Below are positions 24,642 to 33,671 of a DNA stretch of 64,000 nt, piece by piece. Source of the DNA: Clostridia bacterium (lineage in GTDB: Bacteria; Bacillota_A; Clostridia; Oscillospirales; CAG-272); NCBI GenBank assembly GCA_017501345.1, contig JAFVXC010000014.1:1-64000 (forward strand). Reading direction: 5' to 3'. The position numbers were made by a program, and so were the translations under genes. Position 1 is the stretch's first letter, and every line of letters starts with the position of its first letter. The notes beneath the pieces are model-generated. The model worked only from the letters and a program-made list of their open reading frames with translations, searched no databases and was not told where the DNA came from.

Positions 24642-25538
24642 ATGACCGAGCAAAATATTCTCACGATCGAAAACGAATTCCTCCGTGCCGAGATTACGAC
24701 ACGCGGAGCAGAGCTGTGCGCAATTTTCGACAAAACACACGACCGCCGGGTATTAAAGCCTCGCGGCGAGTCCTCCTGGAACGGAATCGCCCCCATCCTC
24801 TTCCCAATTTGTGGGCGTCTGTGTGAGCAAACCACCCTTGTCGACGGCAAGGAGTTCCATATGGGAACACACGGCTTCGCGTCAAAAGCAATTTTCACCG
24901 TATTGGATCATACGGAAGCACGGATCGTGCTCACATTGACCGACAACGATGAGCTGAGGGAGACGTGCTATCCATTCCGCTTTCTTCTGACGGTGGAATA
25001 CGTCCTGGATGGCGCGTCGATCACTACCTGCGTACGCGTCAAAAACCGTGACGAGCGCTCACTTCCCTTCTCCGTCGGCTTCCACCCGGGCTTTTCTCTT
25101 CCCTCTGACGCTGAGGGGAGCCTTGACGACTGCTATCTCGACTTTCCGAATGCCAACGAAACCGCGATCTGGAAGCTCAGCCCCCGCGCCCTCCTCACGG
25201 GAGAGAACATCCCTTTCCCGCTTGAAAACGGTCACCGCCTCTGCCTCAGGGAGGATATGCTCGCAGAGATCAACTCACTCTTTTTCGTCGGATCGGGCAA
25301 TACGGTCACGTTTGCGTCAAGCATCTCCGACCACCGCATTCGGGTCGACTACGAGGGCTTCCCCTATCTCGGTTTTTGGCGTCCGAATGATCCCGACGCA
25401 CGGTTTCTCTGCATCGAGCCGTGGATCGGATCCCCCGACCTTGACGGCAAATGCACCGAGCTTTCCGAGAAAAAAGATATGCTTCTTCTCCCCGCGGGCG
25501 AAGAGCACTCTGTCAAATACCGTGTAACGGTAGAGTAA
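24642..25538 (+). CDS. Aldose 1-epimerase family protein
   Basis: A 298-residue protein of the galactose mutarotase-like fold. It begins with a beta-rich segment (ILTIENEFLRAEITTRGAEL) and contains GIAPILFPICGRL, HGFAS near residue 77 and a GFHPGFSLP motif near 148, the His-containing signature typical of the aldose epimerase/YeaD-like group. The C-terminal WRPNDPDARFLCIEPWIGSPD is also characteristic. It probably interconverts anomers of a free or phosphorylated hexose; the exact sugar cannot be read from sequence. Monocistronic. Confidence 0.88.
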   Translation: MTEQNILTIENEFLRAEITTRGAELCAIFDKTHDRRVLKPRGESSWNGIAPILFPICGRLCEQTTLVDGKEFHMGTHGFASKAIFTVLDHTEARIVLTLTDNDELRETCYPFRFLLTVEYVLDGASITTCVRVKNRDERSLPFSVGFHPGFSLPSDAEGSLDDCYLDFPNANETAIWKLSPRALLTGENIPFPLENGHRLCLREDMLAEINSLFFVGSGNTVTFASSISDHRIRVDYEGFPYLGFWRPNDPDARFLCIEPWIGSPDLDGKCTELSEKKDMLLLPAGEEHSVKYRVTVE

Positions 25539-25588
25539 TACGAACACGCAGCGCATCGCTGCACCGGATCGTTCCCCAAATACAAAAC

Positions 25589-25622
25589 AGCGTGCCGACC
25601 GAAACGGTCGACACGCTTTTTG
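25589..25622. terminator. Bidirectional terminator between the epimerase-like gene and rplA
   Basis: AGCGTGCCGACCG (25589-25601) pairs with CGGTCGACACGCT (25605-25617), with one mismatch and a 3-base loop, followed by TTTTTG. It ends the convergent rplA operon as well. Confidence 0.88.
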
Positions 25623-25652
25623 ATTCCGAGCGGAATCATGTTTTTTGGTTTA

Positions 25653-26339
25653 TCAGCCGAGCTTTGCGGTGTTAACCTTGATGCCGGGGCCCATAGTGGA
25701 TGCAACGACACAGCTCTTGATATACTGACCCTTAGCGGCAGCAGGACGAGCCTTGATAACAGCTCCTACGAGAGCTTCGAAGTTCGCCTGGAGCTTCTCT
25801 GCACCGAAGGATGCCTTGCCGATGGGGCAGTGGATGATATTGGTCTTGTCGAGACGGTACTCAACCTTACCTGCCTTAGCTTCCTTAACAGCCTTAGCAA
25901 CGTCGGGGGTAACAGTACCGGCCTTAGGAGAAGGCATCAGGCCCTTAGGACCAAGAACCTTACCAAGACGGCCGACAACACCCATCATATCGGGGCTTGC
26001 GATAACAACGTCGAACTCGAACCAGTTTTCCTTGAGGATCTTTTCAGCAAGCTCCATACCGCCGACGTAATCAGCGCCCTCTGCCTCAGCAGCGGCAACC
26101 TTGTCGCCCTTCGTGAAAACGAGGGTGCGAGCGGTCTTACCGGTACCGTTGGGGAGAACGACTGCACCTCTAACCTGCTGGTCAGCGTGGCGGGAGTCAA
26201 CACCGAGACGAATGTGAAGCTCGATGGTCTCGTCGAACTTTGCCTTTGAGGTCTGGCAAACGAGAGCAAGTGCCTCGCTTGCGTCATAGATCTTATTCTT
26301 TTCAAGAAGCTTTACGCTATCAACATATTTCTTTCCCAT
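25653..26339 (-). CDS. rplA: 50S ribosomal protein L1
   Basis: A 228-residue ribosomal protein of the L1 stalk. The start [18 protein letters not shown], the DADYVGG-like segment and the C-terminal [15 protein letters not shown] are diagnostic, as is [19 protein letters not shown]1 usually also represses its own operon by binding the rplK-rplA messenger. It is the last gene of rpmG-secE-nusG-rplK-rplA. The rplJ-rplL pair that usually follows in Firmicutes is absent; a terminator comes instead. Confidence 0.98.
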   Translation of the reverse strand: MGKKYVDSVKLLEKNKIYDASEALALVCQTSKAKFDETIELHIRLGVDSRHADQQVRGAVVLPNGTGKTARTLVFTKGDKVAAAEAEGADYVGGMELAEKILKENWFEFDVVIASPDMMGVVGRLGKVLGPKGLMPSPKAGTVTPDVAKAVKEAKAGKVEYRLDKTNIIHCPIGKASFGAEKLQANFEALVGAVIKARPAAAKGQYIKSCVVASTMGPGIKVNTAKLG

Positions 26340-26353
26340 TGTTCAAGTCCTCC

Positions 26354-26779
26354 TTATTCTTCGCAGGTGATACCCATCGAGCGAGCGGTACCGCGAACCA
26401 TACTTTCAGCAGCCTCGAGAGAAGCAGCGTTCAGGTCGGGCATCTTAACCTTTGCGATCTGGGTAACCTGATCCTTCGTGAGGTGAGCAACCTTCGTCTT
26501 GTTGGGCTTGTCGGAAGCCGTCTCGATACCTGCTGCCTTCTTGATCAGAACGGGAGCGGGAGGAGTCTTGGTGATGAAGGTGAAGGAACGGTCAGAATAA
26601 ACCGTGATAACGACAGGGATGATCATACCGATGTCGTTCTTGGTTCTCTCGTTGAATTCCTTGGTGAACACGGGAATAGCGACGCCGTATGCGCCGAGTG
26701 CGGGACCTACGGGAGGCTGAGGAGTAGCCTTACCTGCAGGAAGCTGGAGCTTAATATAACCCTGAATTTTCTTTGCCAT
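26354..26779 (-). CDS. rplK: 50S ribosomal protein L11
   Basis: A 141-residue ribosomal protein. The N-terminal domain has the proline-rich [20 protein letters not shown] hinge, and the C-terminal RNA-binding domain includes KIPDLNA-like [25 protein letters not shown]. It binds 23S rRNA at the GTPase-associated centre. About 165 bp separate it from nusG; this gap carries small hairpins (for example GGACGAATCCCGTCC) and may hold a regulatory leader. Confidence 0.98.
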   Translation of the reverse strand: MAKKIQGYIKLQLPAGKATPQPPVGPALGAYGVAIPVFTKEFNERTKNDIGMIIPVVITVYSDRSFTFITKTPPAPVLIKKAAGIETASDKPNKTKVAHLTKDQVTQIAKVKMPDLNAASLEAAESMVRGTARSMGITCEE

Positions 26780-26944
26780 AATTCTTATAACCTCCGATGT
26801 GGTGATGATACGGGAAAACGAAAAATTTTTTCCCTCCCACTGATTTGGCGGGATCTACCGTCCTCTGTGACGGGAAACCCATAGATTGCCTTTCGGACGG
26901 GATTCGTCCTTATGCTTGTCAGACAGTCAAGCGGTGTGCGCGGC

Positions 26945-27484
26945 TCAGTCTACGCGACGGAGCTCAGCGGCATCAAGCTCGACCGGCATATCACGGCGGC
27001 CCTTCTTAACGAGCACCGTAACGGTCTTAAAGTCTTCGGATATGGATTGAACGATACCGGAAAAGCCCTCGAACAGACCCGAAACGATATCAACAGTGTC
27101 GCCTTCCTTGAAGGAAAGCTCAACGCGTGTTTCGCCGATGTTCAGTGCCTCCACCTCTTCATCCGAAAGCGGGGTGGGACGAGATCCGGGACCTACGAAA
27201 CCCGTCACACCCGTGATTCCACGGACCGCGTGCCAGCTTTCGTCGTTCATAGTCATCTTGATCAGCACGTAGCTCGGAAATACCTTCTGCTCGGTCTCGA
27301 TCTCTTGACCGTCCTTCACTTCGCGGACGATTTCGACCGGAATGCGGATGTCATAGATCAGATGTCCGAGTGCGCGGTTTTCCACGATGCGCTCAAGACT
27401 GGTTTTTACTTTGTTTTCGTATCCCGCATAGGTGTGCGCCACATACCATCTGGGACCCAGGTTCATTTCGTCAAAATCACTCAT
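26945..27484 (-). CDS. nusG: Transcription termination/antitermination protein NusG
   Basis: A 179-residue protein with an N-terminal NGN domain (GPRWYVAHTYAGYENKVKTSLE, about 9-110) and a C-terminal KOW domain (FKEGDTVDIVSGLFEGFSG, about 125-178). It binds RNA polymerase and modulates pausing, termination and coupling to translation. The start at 27484 is preceded by AGAGGA; an earlier in-frame start lies within the secE gene and is unlikely. It follows secE after 10 bp, the standard order. Confidence 0.97.
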   Translation of the reverse strand: MSDFDEMNLGPRWYVAHTYAGYENKVKTSLERIVENRALGHLIYDIRIPVEIVREVKDGQEIETEQKVFPSYVLIKMTMNDESWHAVRGITGVTGFVGPGSRPTPLSDEEVEALNIGETRVELSFKEGDTVDIVSGLFEGFSGIVQSISEDFKTVTVLVKKGRRDMPVELDAAELRRVD

Positions 27485-27494
27485 GGTGTTCCTC

Positions 27495-28097
27495 TCAGAA
27501 CAGTCCTGCCAAAGCGTTGAAGCCTCTGGAGAAGACCCAGTCAAGCAGACCGATCACGATCGCACAAACGATGATCACGATGATCACCACGATCGTATTC
27601 TTGCGTACGGTCTTAGCGGGTGTCCAAACGACCTTCTTCGCTTCACTCTTGCAGCTGCGGAAGAATCTCTTGCCACGGATAGCAAAGGGAACCTTTTCTC
27701 CGTTCTTGCCGACCTCAGGATCATCCTTTGCAGTGATGAAGAGGATCGCCATAACGAGAATCACGAGCAGGATCACAGCACCGATTCCGACCGAGATCCA
27801 GTCACCAACGCCCATACCGCCGTCGTCGGTTGCCGCCGTAGTGGTCGAGCTGCCGGTCGTGGTGGACGAGCTGCCGGTCGTCGTGCTTGCGCTACCGGTC
27901 GTCGTGGATGCACCCGCCTCGGCTGTGGTTTCCCCATCAGCATCGGAGCCTGCAGGCTCTTCGACAGATTCGGTCGCGTCCGCGGTAGTGCCCGCATCAA
28001 CGGCATCGGTTGCAAAAGCAGGAAGTGTCAGAGTGAAAAGAAGCGTAAGGGTCAACAGAAGAGCGAGGAGTGTTTTCTTAAAGTTCATTCCCGACAT
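27495..28097 (-). CDS. secE: Preprotein translocase subunit SecE with long N-terminal extension
   Basis: A 200-residue protein. The C-terminal 60 residues are a normal SecE: amphipathic segment with SEAKKVVWTP (151-160), then one membrane helix (168-188). SecE is an essential partner of SecY. Ahead of it is an unusual extension: a signal-peptide-like segment (1-29, ending PAFA), an acidic then Thr/Ser/Gly-rich linker (31-95, with STTTGS repeats) and an extra membrane helix (101-122). This topology would put the linker outside the cell and the SecE amphipathic helix in the cytoplasm, as required. Position between rpmG and nusG confirms identity. Bacterial SecE is usually 60-130 residues with up to three helices. 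Confidence 0.92.
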   Translation of the reverse strand: MSGMNFKKTLLALLLTLTLLFTLTLPAFATDAVDAGTTADATESVEEPAGSDADGETTAEAGASTTTGSASTTTGSSSTTTGSSTTTAATDDGGMGVGDWISVGIGAVILLVILVMAILFITAKDDPEVGKNGEKVPFAIRGKRFFRSCKSEAKKVVWTPAKTVRKNTIVVIIVIIVCAIVIGLLDWVFSRGFNALAGLF

Positions 28098-28121
28098 TTT
28101 AGTGTTACCTTCTCTTTCCGC

Positions 28122-28283
28122 TTACTTCGATTCTTTGTGAAGCGTATGCTTGCGGCAGAACCGGCAGTACTTGTTCATTTCCAGTCTGTCAGGATCGTTC
28201 TTCTTGTTCTTTTTGGTGTCATAGTTGCGCTGCTTGCACTCGGTGCAGACAAGCGTAATCTTGACTCTTGCTTCATTTGCCAT
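28122..28283 (-). CDS. rpmG: 50S ribosomal protein L33
   Basis: A 53-residue ribosomal protein of the zinc-binding (C+) form, with CTEC and CRFC pairs. It begins [20 protein letters not shown] and is rich in Lys. The start at 28283 has GGAGGT ten bases upstream; an earlier in-frame start would include this ribosome site. It is the first gene of the rpmG-secE-nusG-rplK-rplA unit and follows the promoter at 28452-28480 after a leader of about 165 nt. Confidence 0.97.
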   Translation of the reverse strand: MANEARVKITLVCTECKQRNYDTKKNKKNDPDRLEMNKYCRFCRKHTLHKESK

Positions 28284-28451
28284 AGTTTTTGGTACCTCCC
28301 ATTTCAAAAAATTAGGTTATGCACGAGCGCTTCGCGCAAAACCCGTGTACCTCCCTCTATATGGGGCAGAGGCGTGTCCCGCATTCGAATTTGTCCGAAT
28401 TTTGGCGCATCGGGGCAACACAAAAAAAGCTCTGTCCGCAGAGGTGATATT

Positions 28452-28480
28452 AGTATATCATATTTCGGACAGCTTGTCAA
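28452..28480 (-). promoter_or_regulatory. Sigma-A promoter of the rpmG-secE-nusG-rplKA operon
   Basis: On the minus strand TTGACA (28475-28480), 17-bp spacer, TATACT (28452-28457). Just downstream is a short CTCTG/CAGAG hairpin followed by seven T (about 28421-28443), a possible early attenuator. Confidence 0.9.
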
Positions 28481-28561
28481 GAGATATTTTCCATATTTTT
28501 TGCTCAATTCCCGCTTTTTTGCTTCTTTTTTTGAGCTTGCGGGCTTTCCGGATCAAAAGCG

Positions 28562-28593
28562 AAACGGGGCGGCTTACAAAAGCCGTCCCGTTT
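28562..28593. terminator. Terminator after the cytidylate-kinase-like gene
   Basis: AAACGGGGCGGCTT and AAGCCGTCCCGTTT form a 14-bp stem with one G-U pair, flanked by T runs on both strands. Confidence 0.85.
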
Positions 28594-28605
28594 TCTCTCC
28601 GAGTC

Positions 28606-29193
28606 TCATCCGTACAGCGTCGCAATGACCTCTGCGGTGCGCTCCATACCGACGCGGGTACTGTTGATCATCAGGGTATAGTTTTTGCGATCGCCCCAAT
28701 TCCGTCCCGTACAGTATTTATAATTGATGCTTCGCTTTTTATCGGTATCCTTGATCATCCGCTCAGCCTCCTCGCGGCAAACGCCCTTGAGCTCCATCAC
28801 GCGCTTGACCTTATCCTCGTGGTCGCCCTGGATGAAAATATTGACGACGTTTGACTGTCTGCGCAGAATATAATCGGCGCTTCTGCCGACGATGACGCAA
28901 GGACCGTCCGCAGCGACCTCCATAATCACTCTGCGCTGGATGTTCATAATGTAATCCTCGATCGATTCTCCCGTAATACTGCGTCCAACGAAGGAATAAG
29001 CAAAAATGCTCTTCGAGGGCGCGTACTCCGACAGACGCTCGATATAGCTTCTTACAAGACCGGTCTCCTCCGCAATACGGTCAATGATCTCCTTATCGTA
29101 AAACGGAATACCGAGGTGCTTTGCGACGAGCTCTCCGATATATAAGCCGCCGCTACCGAATTCACGGCTGATGGTAATGACTTTGTTCTTCAT
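28606..29193 (-). CDS. Cytidylate kinase-like family protein
   Basis: A 195-residue P-loop protein. It starts MKNKVITISREFGSGGLYIG, where ISREFGSGG is the variant phosphate-binding loop of the cytidylate-kinase-like family, then IPFYDKEIIDRIAEETGL, and later PCVIVGRSADYIL and NIFIQGDHEDKVKRVM. These proteins are common in Clostridia and are distinct from true Cmk; substrate is not established, but a nucleoside monophosphate is likely. It is the last gene of the minus-strand cluster, 48 bp after fmt. Confidence 0.88.
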   Translation of the reverse strand: MKNKVITISREFGSGGLYIGELVAKHLGIPFYDKEIIDRIAEETGLVRSYIERLSEYAPSKSIFAYSFVGRSITGESIEDYIMNIQRRVIMEVAADGPCVIVGRSADYILRRQSNVVNIFIQGDHEDKVKRVMELKGVCREEAERMIKDTDKKRSINYKYCTGRNWGDRKNYTLMINSTRVGMERTAEVIATLYG

Positions 29194-29241
29194 AGGCTCA
29201 TTCCTTTCTGTAGCTACAGTAGACTTGGACGTAACACATCC

Positions 29242-30183
29242 TCAAAGCAAACGGTCACCGACCTTCAGGCCTTTGCCGTTTGCGAACGCGATCGCGTCCA
29301 TCGGCTTCTTTCCTTCGGGAACGACGCGCGTAAGAAGGAGGCTTCCCTCTCCGCACGCGATGAGGATCCCCGCGCTTCCACTATCCGACAGCGCGAGCAC
29401 GGTTCCGGGAGTTTTGTCAGAATTGACGCTTCCCTTCCGCGCTTCAAGCACCTTCAGCATCTTGCCGTCCGGCAAAAGGAAGAACGACACGGGGATCGGA
29501 GAAAGTCCTCTCACCGTATTGTGAAGCTCGGAGGAGGTACGCGTCACGTCGAGCAGGCAATCCTCCTTTGTGATCTTCTCGGCGTAGGTGGACAATGCAT
29601 CGTCCTGCTTTTCGCGCGGAGCGTTTCCTGACTTCAGAAGGGCGACCGCCTCAAGGATCGCTTCCGCACCGAGCACGCCGAGCCCGTCGTGAACCGTCTC
29701 GAAATTATCGTTTTCGCCGATCGGAAGGACACGCTTCAGCATCATATCACCCGTATCAAGTCCTACATCCATATACATAATGGTGACCCCGGTCTTACGC
29801 TCGCCGTTCATCAGAACGCGCTGCATCGGTGCAGCACCTCTGTAACGCGGCAAGAGGGAGCCGTGTACGTTGAGACATCCGTATTTCGGATAGTCAAGAA
29901 TATAGGACGGAAGGATCTTTCCGTACGCCGTTACGACGATCAGCTCGGGATCAAGCGAACGAAGAGTGTCGAGAAAAGCACCGTCCTTCATCGTCTGAGG
30001 CTGATATACGGATAGCCCGATGCTTTCGGCATAAGCCTTCACGGGGGGAGCCGACATCGATTTTCCGCGCCCCCTCGGCTTATCGGGCTGCGTCACCACA
30101 CCGACGATCTCCTCACCGCTTTCAACGAGCGCGCGGAGCGAAAAGAGTGCAAAATCGGGCGTTCCCATAAATAAGATCCGCAT
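29242..30183 (-). CDS. fmt: Methionyl-tRNA formyltransferase
   Basis: A 313-residue enzyme that formylates initiator Met-tRNA using 10-formyl-tetrahydrofolate. The catalytic domain begins RILFMGTPDFALFSLRAL and contains NVHGSLLPRYRGAAPMQRVL, with the Asn-His-Asp set completed by DTGDM. The C-terminal OB-type domain follows from about residue 205. It lies 20 bp after def, the classical def-fmt pair. Confidence 0.97.
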   Translation of the reverse strand: MRILFMGTPDFALFSLRALVESGEEIVGVVTQPDKPRGRGKSMSAPPVKAYAESIGLSVYQPQTMKDGAFLDTLRSLDPELIVVTAYGKILPSYILDYPKYGCLNVHGSLLPRYRGAAPMQRVLMNGERKTGVTIMYMDVGLDTGDMMLKRVLPIGENDNFETVHDGLGVLGAEAILEAVALLKSGNAPREKQDDALSTYAEKITKEDCLLDVTRTSSELHNTVRGLSPIPVSFFLLPDGKMLKVLEARKGSVNSDKTPGTVLALSDSGSAGILIACGEGSLLLTRVVPEGKKPMDAIAFANGKGLKVGDRLL

Positions 30184-30203
30184 TTTCGTACCTGCTTTCG
30201 TGC

Positions 30204-30656
30204 TTAGTCGACGAATTCCTTCACCTTATCGATGAAGAGAACGCCGTCAAGGTGGTCGATCTCGTGACAGAATGCACGCGCAAGCAGCTCCGAGCCCGAA
30301 TACTCAACCGTTTCGCCCTTGCGATTCTGACACTGTACGGTAACGTGCATCGGGCGCGAGACCTTACCCCAGCGACCGGGAACCGAAAGACAGCCCTCCG
30401 ATCCGTACTGCTCGCCCGCTCTCGCGATGATCCTCGGATTGATCAGCTCATAAACCTTTCCGGGCTCACATTCGACGACCGCAATGCGGCGCAAAACACC
30501 GACCTGCGGCGCGGCAAGTCCGACGCCGTCCGCCTTCCGCATCGTTTCGACCATATCGTCAAGCAGCTGTATGATTCTCGGAGTAATCTCGGTCACGGGA
30601 CGGCAAGCCTTCCGAAGGACCGGATCTCCTTCCTTTACAATTTTCAAATTTGCCAT
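30204..30656 (-). CDS. def: Peptide deformylase
   Basis: A 150-residue metalloenzyme that removes the N-formyl group from nascent proteins. Motif 1 GVGLAAPQVG (about 43-52), motif 2 EGCLSVPG (about 89-96, Cys metal ligand) and motif 3 HEIDHLDG (about 132-139, two His ligands and catalytic Glu) are all intact. The start at 30656 matches the conserved N-terminus; the earlier in-frame ATG would overlap the end region of priA. It is next to fmt, as in most bacteria. Confidence 0.97.
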   Translation of the reverse strand: MANLKIVKEGDPVLRKACRPVTEITPRIIQLLDDMVETMRKADGVGLAAPQVGVLRRIAVVECEPGKVYELINPRIIARAGEQYGSEGCLSVPGRWGKVSRPMHVTVQCQNRKGETVEYSGSELLARAFCHEIDHLDGVLFIDKVKEFVD

Positions 30657-30715
30657 TTCTTTTGCCTTTCTTTTTCTGTAAGGCCTTTCGGGAGATCCCG
30701 ATCGGCACACGGTAC

Positions 30716-33004
30716 TTATAAGGTCGACGGATTAAAATCCACCGAAAGCGACACGCCGTCGTTTTTTTCTCCGCCCTCCGACGTGTCAAGCACGCGCGAA
30801 AAGAGCGCGCGGGAATCGCGGTTCAAGCGACATTTTACCACGATACGCATACGGTAGCGTCCCTCGGCGCGGTATACGGGCGCCTCAAACGGGCCGAAAA
30901 GGATCACGGGGACTGCAGAAAATTCGCCCTTTGTTAAGCTCTCAAGCTGTGTGCGAAGTGACACGGCACGGCGCATCACCGCTCCCTCATCCTCCCCCGA
31001 CAGCGTGAGGAGAACGATATCGACGAATGGCGGGAAAAGCAGAGCCTTCCGAAGCCTGATCTCTCGCTCGTAAAACGCGGGATAATCCTGCCGACAGGCA
31101 AGCTGTATGACGTCGCTGTCGGGATTATTCGTCTGGATCACGGCGGTACCGCGCTTTTCACTCCGTCCCGCACGTCCGATGACCTGCGTCAGCATTGCAA
31201 AGGTACGCTCCGAGGCGCGATAATCGTCGAGATAAAGGGACGCATCGGCATTCATAACGCCTACCAGCGTGACGTTCGGGAAATCGTGTCCCTTCGTCAC
31301 CATCTGCGTTCCGAGAAGAAGATCCGCCTCCTCTCTGCGGAAGGCACCGAGGATCTTATCGTAGGAATCCTTCGTTCCCGTCGTATCAGTATCCATACGG
31401 AGGATGCGGATCGACGGAAATGCAGTCTCGATCTCCTGCTCCACGCGCTGTGTGCCGTATCCGAGCCGCGCAAGGTGCACGGAATCACAGGACGGACACT
31501 TTTCGGGGACCGGCTTTCGCATTCCACAAAAGTGACATACGAGCTCTCCCTTGTCGTACTGCCTCGTCGTCGTGTGGTAGGTGAGAGAAACACTGCACCT
31601 CTCACACCGTATGACCTCTCCGCAGGTGCGGCAGGTCAGAAAATGATTGTACCCGCGACGGTTAAGGAAGAGGATCGACTGCTCCTCTCGCATCTTCGTT
31701 TCAGCAACAAGCCGTGCAAGCTCTGTGCTGAAGGGATCCTCGGCGTTTCCTCCCTCGGCACGCATATCGACTACCCGAACCTCGGGAAGAACCGCGTTCC
31801 CGTATCGCTTCGTCATCGTGAGAAGCCGATACGCACCGTCTTTCGCCTTTTTATAGCTTTCGATCGACGGTGTCGCCGACGCCAGCATCAGAAGGGCCTT
31901 GTTATAATTGCACCGAAACCGCGCCACGTCGCGGGCGTGGTATTTCGGATTCATATCGGATTTATAGGTGTGCTCCTGCTCCTCATCCATCACGATGAGC
32001 CCGAGATTCCGTACGGGTGCAAAAACCGCCGAGCGCGTTCCGATCACAAGATCGGCATCTCCGCTTCGTGCGCGTCTGTACGCGTCGCACCGTTCGCCCG
32101 TCGACAGCCCCGAATGGATCACCGCAACGCGCCTTCCGTATCGAGAGCAAAAGATCTCAAGCGACTGCGGTGTCAGGGCAATTTCGGGGAGCATCACGAT
32201 CGCACTTCTACCGCTCGAGAGCACCTCGTCGATCAGCTTCAGCATAACCGAGGTCTTTCCGCTACCCGTTACGCCGTGCAGAAGTGCCGCGCGGGGCTCA
32301 GCCGTACGATAGAGCTTCCTCAGCTCGCAGTAGACCGTCTCTTGCTCGTCGCTCAGTATAATATCGCGCGCCGCGCGGTCACCAGTTGCCTCGCGAACTC
32401 CTCGCCATGCGGTCTCTGTCTCACACGAAAGGATCCCGCGAGATACGAGCGCCTTGAGCTGCTCTCGCGTACCGCCGTATTCATTCGTCAGCGTTCCCTC
32501 GTCGATCCGCCCATCTCTCGAAAGAAAGGCATACAGAAGCCTTCTCTGTCCCTCCGAGCCGACCTTGTGCGAAAGTCCCGCACGCTTTTCGGTCAGCCCC
32601 TCGAGCTCCTCGCGCGGCACCGCCGCGCAGTAATAGCGCACTGCCCTCACGCTGCCCGGTCTTTCGGCATCGGTCAAGGGCGACGGAACCATCGCACGGA
32701 CGGCGTCCCCCGTCGTGCAAAGCGTTTGCTCCTTGAGATACGCGACTAGCGCAAGCATCTCCGCAGAAAGTGCGTTTTCATCGGGTAAGACCGACGACAA
32801 GGGCTTTACGCGCGGGGCTTCCGTCTCATCCTTCAGCGACGTGACGATCCCACTCTTCAGCTTATTCGCCCGTCCGAATGGGACCGACACGAACGAGCCG
32901 ACACGCACAGAATCTCTCTGCTCGGGCGGAACGCTGTAATCAAATTCACGATCCAGACTATGCGGTGCGCCGAGAAGGCAAACACCGACGTACAAGCTCG
33001 ACAT
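30716..33004 (-). CDS. priA: Primosomal protein N' (replication restart helicase)
   Basis: A 762-residue helicase. The N-terminal 3' DNA-binding domain (about 1-100) is followed by a superfamily 2 helicase core with Walker A GVTGSGKTS and Walker B DEEQ. Eight cysteines around CRTCGEVIRCERCS, CHFCG and CPSC bind two zinc ions. The motif TQMVTKGHDFPNVTLVG is typical. PriA reloads the replisome at collapsed forks. It sits between rpoZ and def, a standard order. A stable hairpin precedes it at 33068-33104. Confidence 0.97.
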   Translation of the reverse strand: MSSLYVGVCLLGAPHSLDREFDYSVPPEQRDSVRVGSFVSVPFGRANKLKSGIVTSLKDETEAPRVKPLSSVLPDENALSAEMLALVAYLKEQTLCTTGDAVRAMVPSPLTDAERPGSVRAVRYYCAAVPREELEGLTEKRAGLSHKVGSEGQRRLLYAFLSRDGRIDEGTLTNEYGGTREQLKALVSRGILSCETETAWRGVREATGDRAARDIILSDEQETVYCELRKLYRTAEPRAALLHGVTGSGKTSVMLKLIDEVLSSGRSAIVMLPEIALTPQSLEIFCSRYGRRVAVIHSGLSTGERCDAYRRARSGDADLVIGTRSAVFAPVRNLGLIVMDEEQEHTYKSDMNPKYHARDVARFRCNYNKALLMLASATPSIESYKKAKDGAYRLLTMTKRYGNAVLPEVRVVDMRAEGGNAEDPFSTELARLVAETKMREEQSILFLNRRGYNHFLTCRTCGEVIRCERCSVSLTYHTTTRQYDKGELVCHFCGMRKPVPEKCPSCDSVHLARLGYGTQRVEQEIETAFPSIRILRMDTDTTGTKDSYDKILGAFRREEADLLLGTQMVTKGHDFPNVTLVGVMNADASLYLDDYRASERTFAMLTQVIGRAGRSEKRGTAVIQTNNPDSDVIQLACRQDYPAFYEREIRLRKALLFPPFVDIVLLTLSGEDEGAVMRRAVSLRTQLESLTKGEFSAVPVILFGPFEAPVYRAEGRYRMRIVVKCRLNRDSRALFSRVLDTSEGGEKNDGVSLSVDFNPSTL

Positions 33005-33067
33005 ACGGTGCTCCTCCTCCCCCGAAATTTGCGTCGCAGTGCTTTCTTTTTCTCCTTGTTATAATAA

Positions 33068-33104
33068 GGGGGAAACCTCCTGTAAAAAGGCAGAGGTTTC
33101 CCCT
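33068..33104 (-). terminator. Hairpin between rpoZ and priA
   Basis: GGGGAAACCTC and GAGGTTTCCCC form a perfect 11-bp stem with a 13-base loop. On the minus strand it is followed by CTTATTATAAC rather than a clean U run, so it may be a weak terminator or processing signal. Confidence 0.6.
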
Positions 33105-33113
33105 ATACGGTGG

Positions 33114-33611
33114 TTATACGTTTTCGTCTGCAGGCGCTTCCTCTGCCGCAGTCTCCTTTGTAGCGTCCTCCGCAACGTCCTCTGCTGCGTCTTCCGCTAC
33201 GTCCTCCGCTACTGTAGCCTCGTCCTCAGACGCCGTTGCGGCAATAGCATCCTCAAGATCGTCGGGGAGCATATCGGGGATCTCGCTGTAGATCGGCTCA
33301 CTCACTGCAAGTGCAGCAAGACGTGCCTCCTCCTCAGCCATTTCCTCGGGCGTCATGCGTACGATCTTGTACTGACCGTCCGACAGACGGGTGACTGCGG
33401 TCTTCACCGCCTTTTCGTCGCGGTATTCCGCGTCGATCATCGAGATCAACGGACGGTCGGTGTCCTTGTTCCCTGTCATCGAGCGCTCAGCCGCCTCACG
33501 CTGTCTCGTGTATTCGCTCGTTACGATGCGCGCGCACTTTGCAGTTGCAAGTGCAAGCTCATAGCGATTGTATTCACCCTTCGTAAGGTCGTTGATGGTA
33601 GGATAAAGCAT
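33114..33611 (-). CDS. rpoZ: RNA polymerase omega subunit with acidic C-terminal tail
   Basis: A 165-residue protein whose first 85-90 residues match the omega subunit (MLYPTINDLT, RYELALATAKCAR, then AVKTAVTRLSDGQYKIV), which stabilises the beta' subunit. The remainder is an Ala/Glu/Asp-rich low-complexity tail with repeated EDVAEDA units (about 105-165). Omega is normally 60-90 residues, so the tail is unusual. Position after gmk and before priA supports the call. The tail is probably disordered; its function is unknown. Confidence 0.88.
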   Translation of the reverse strand: MLYPTINDLTKGEYNRYELALATAKCARIVTSEYTRQREAAERSMTGNKDTDRPLISMIDAEYRDEKAVKTAVTRLSDGQYKIVRMTPEEMAEEEARLAALAVSEPIYSEIPDMLPDDLEDAIAATASEDEATVAEDVAEDAAEDVAEDATKETAAEEAPADENV

Positions 33612-33671
33612 AATAAAAATCTCCTAAATCTATTTCTGTGTAAATTTGAAACAAGCCTTGTGTTCACCGCA

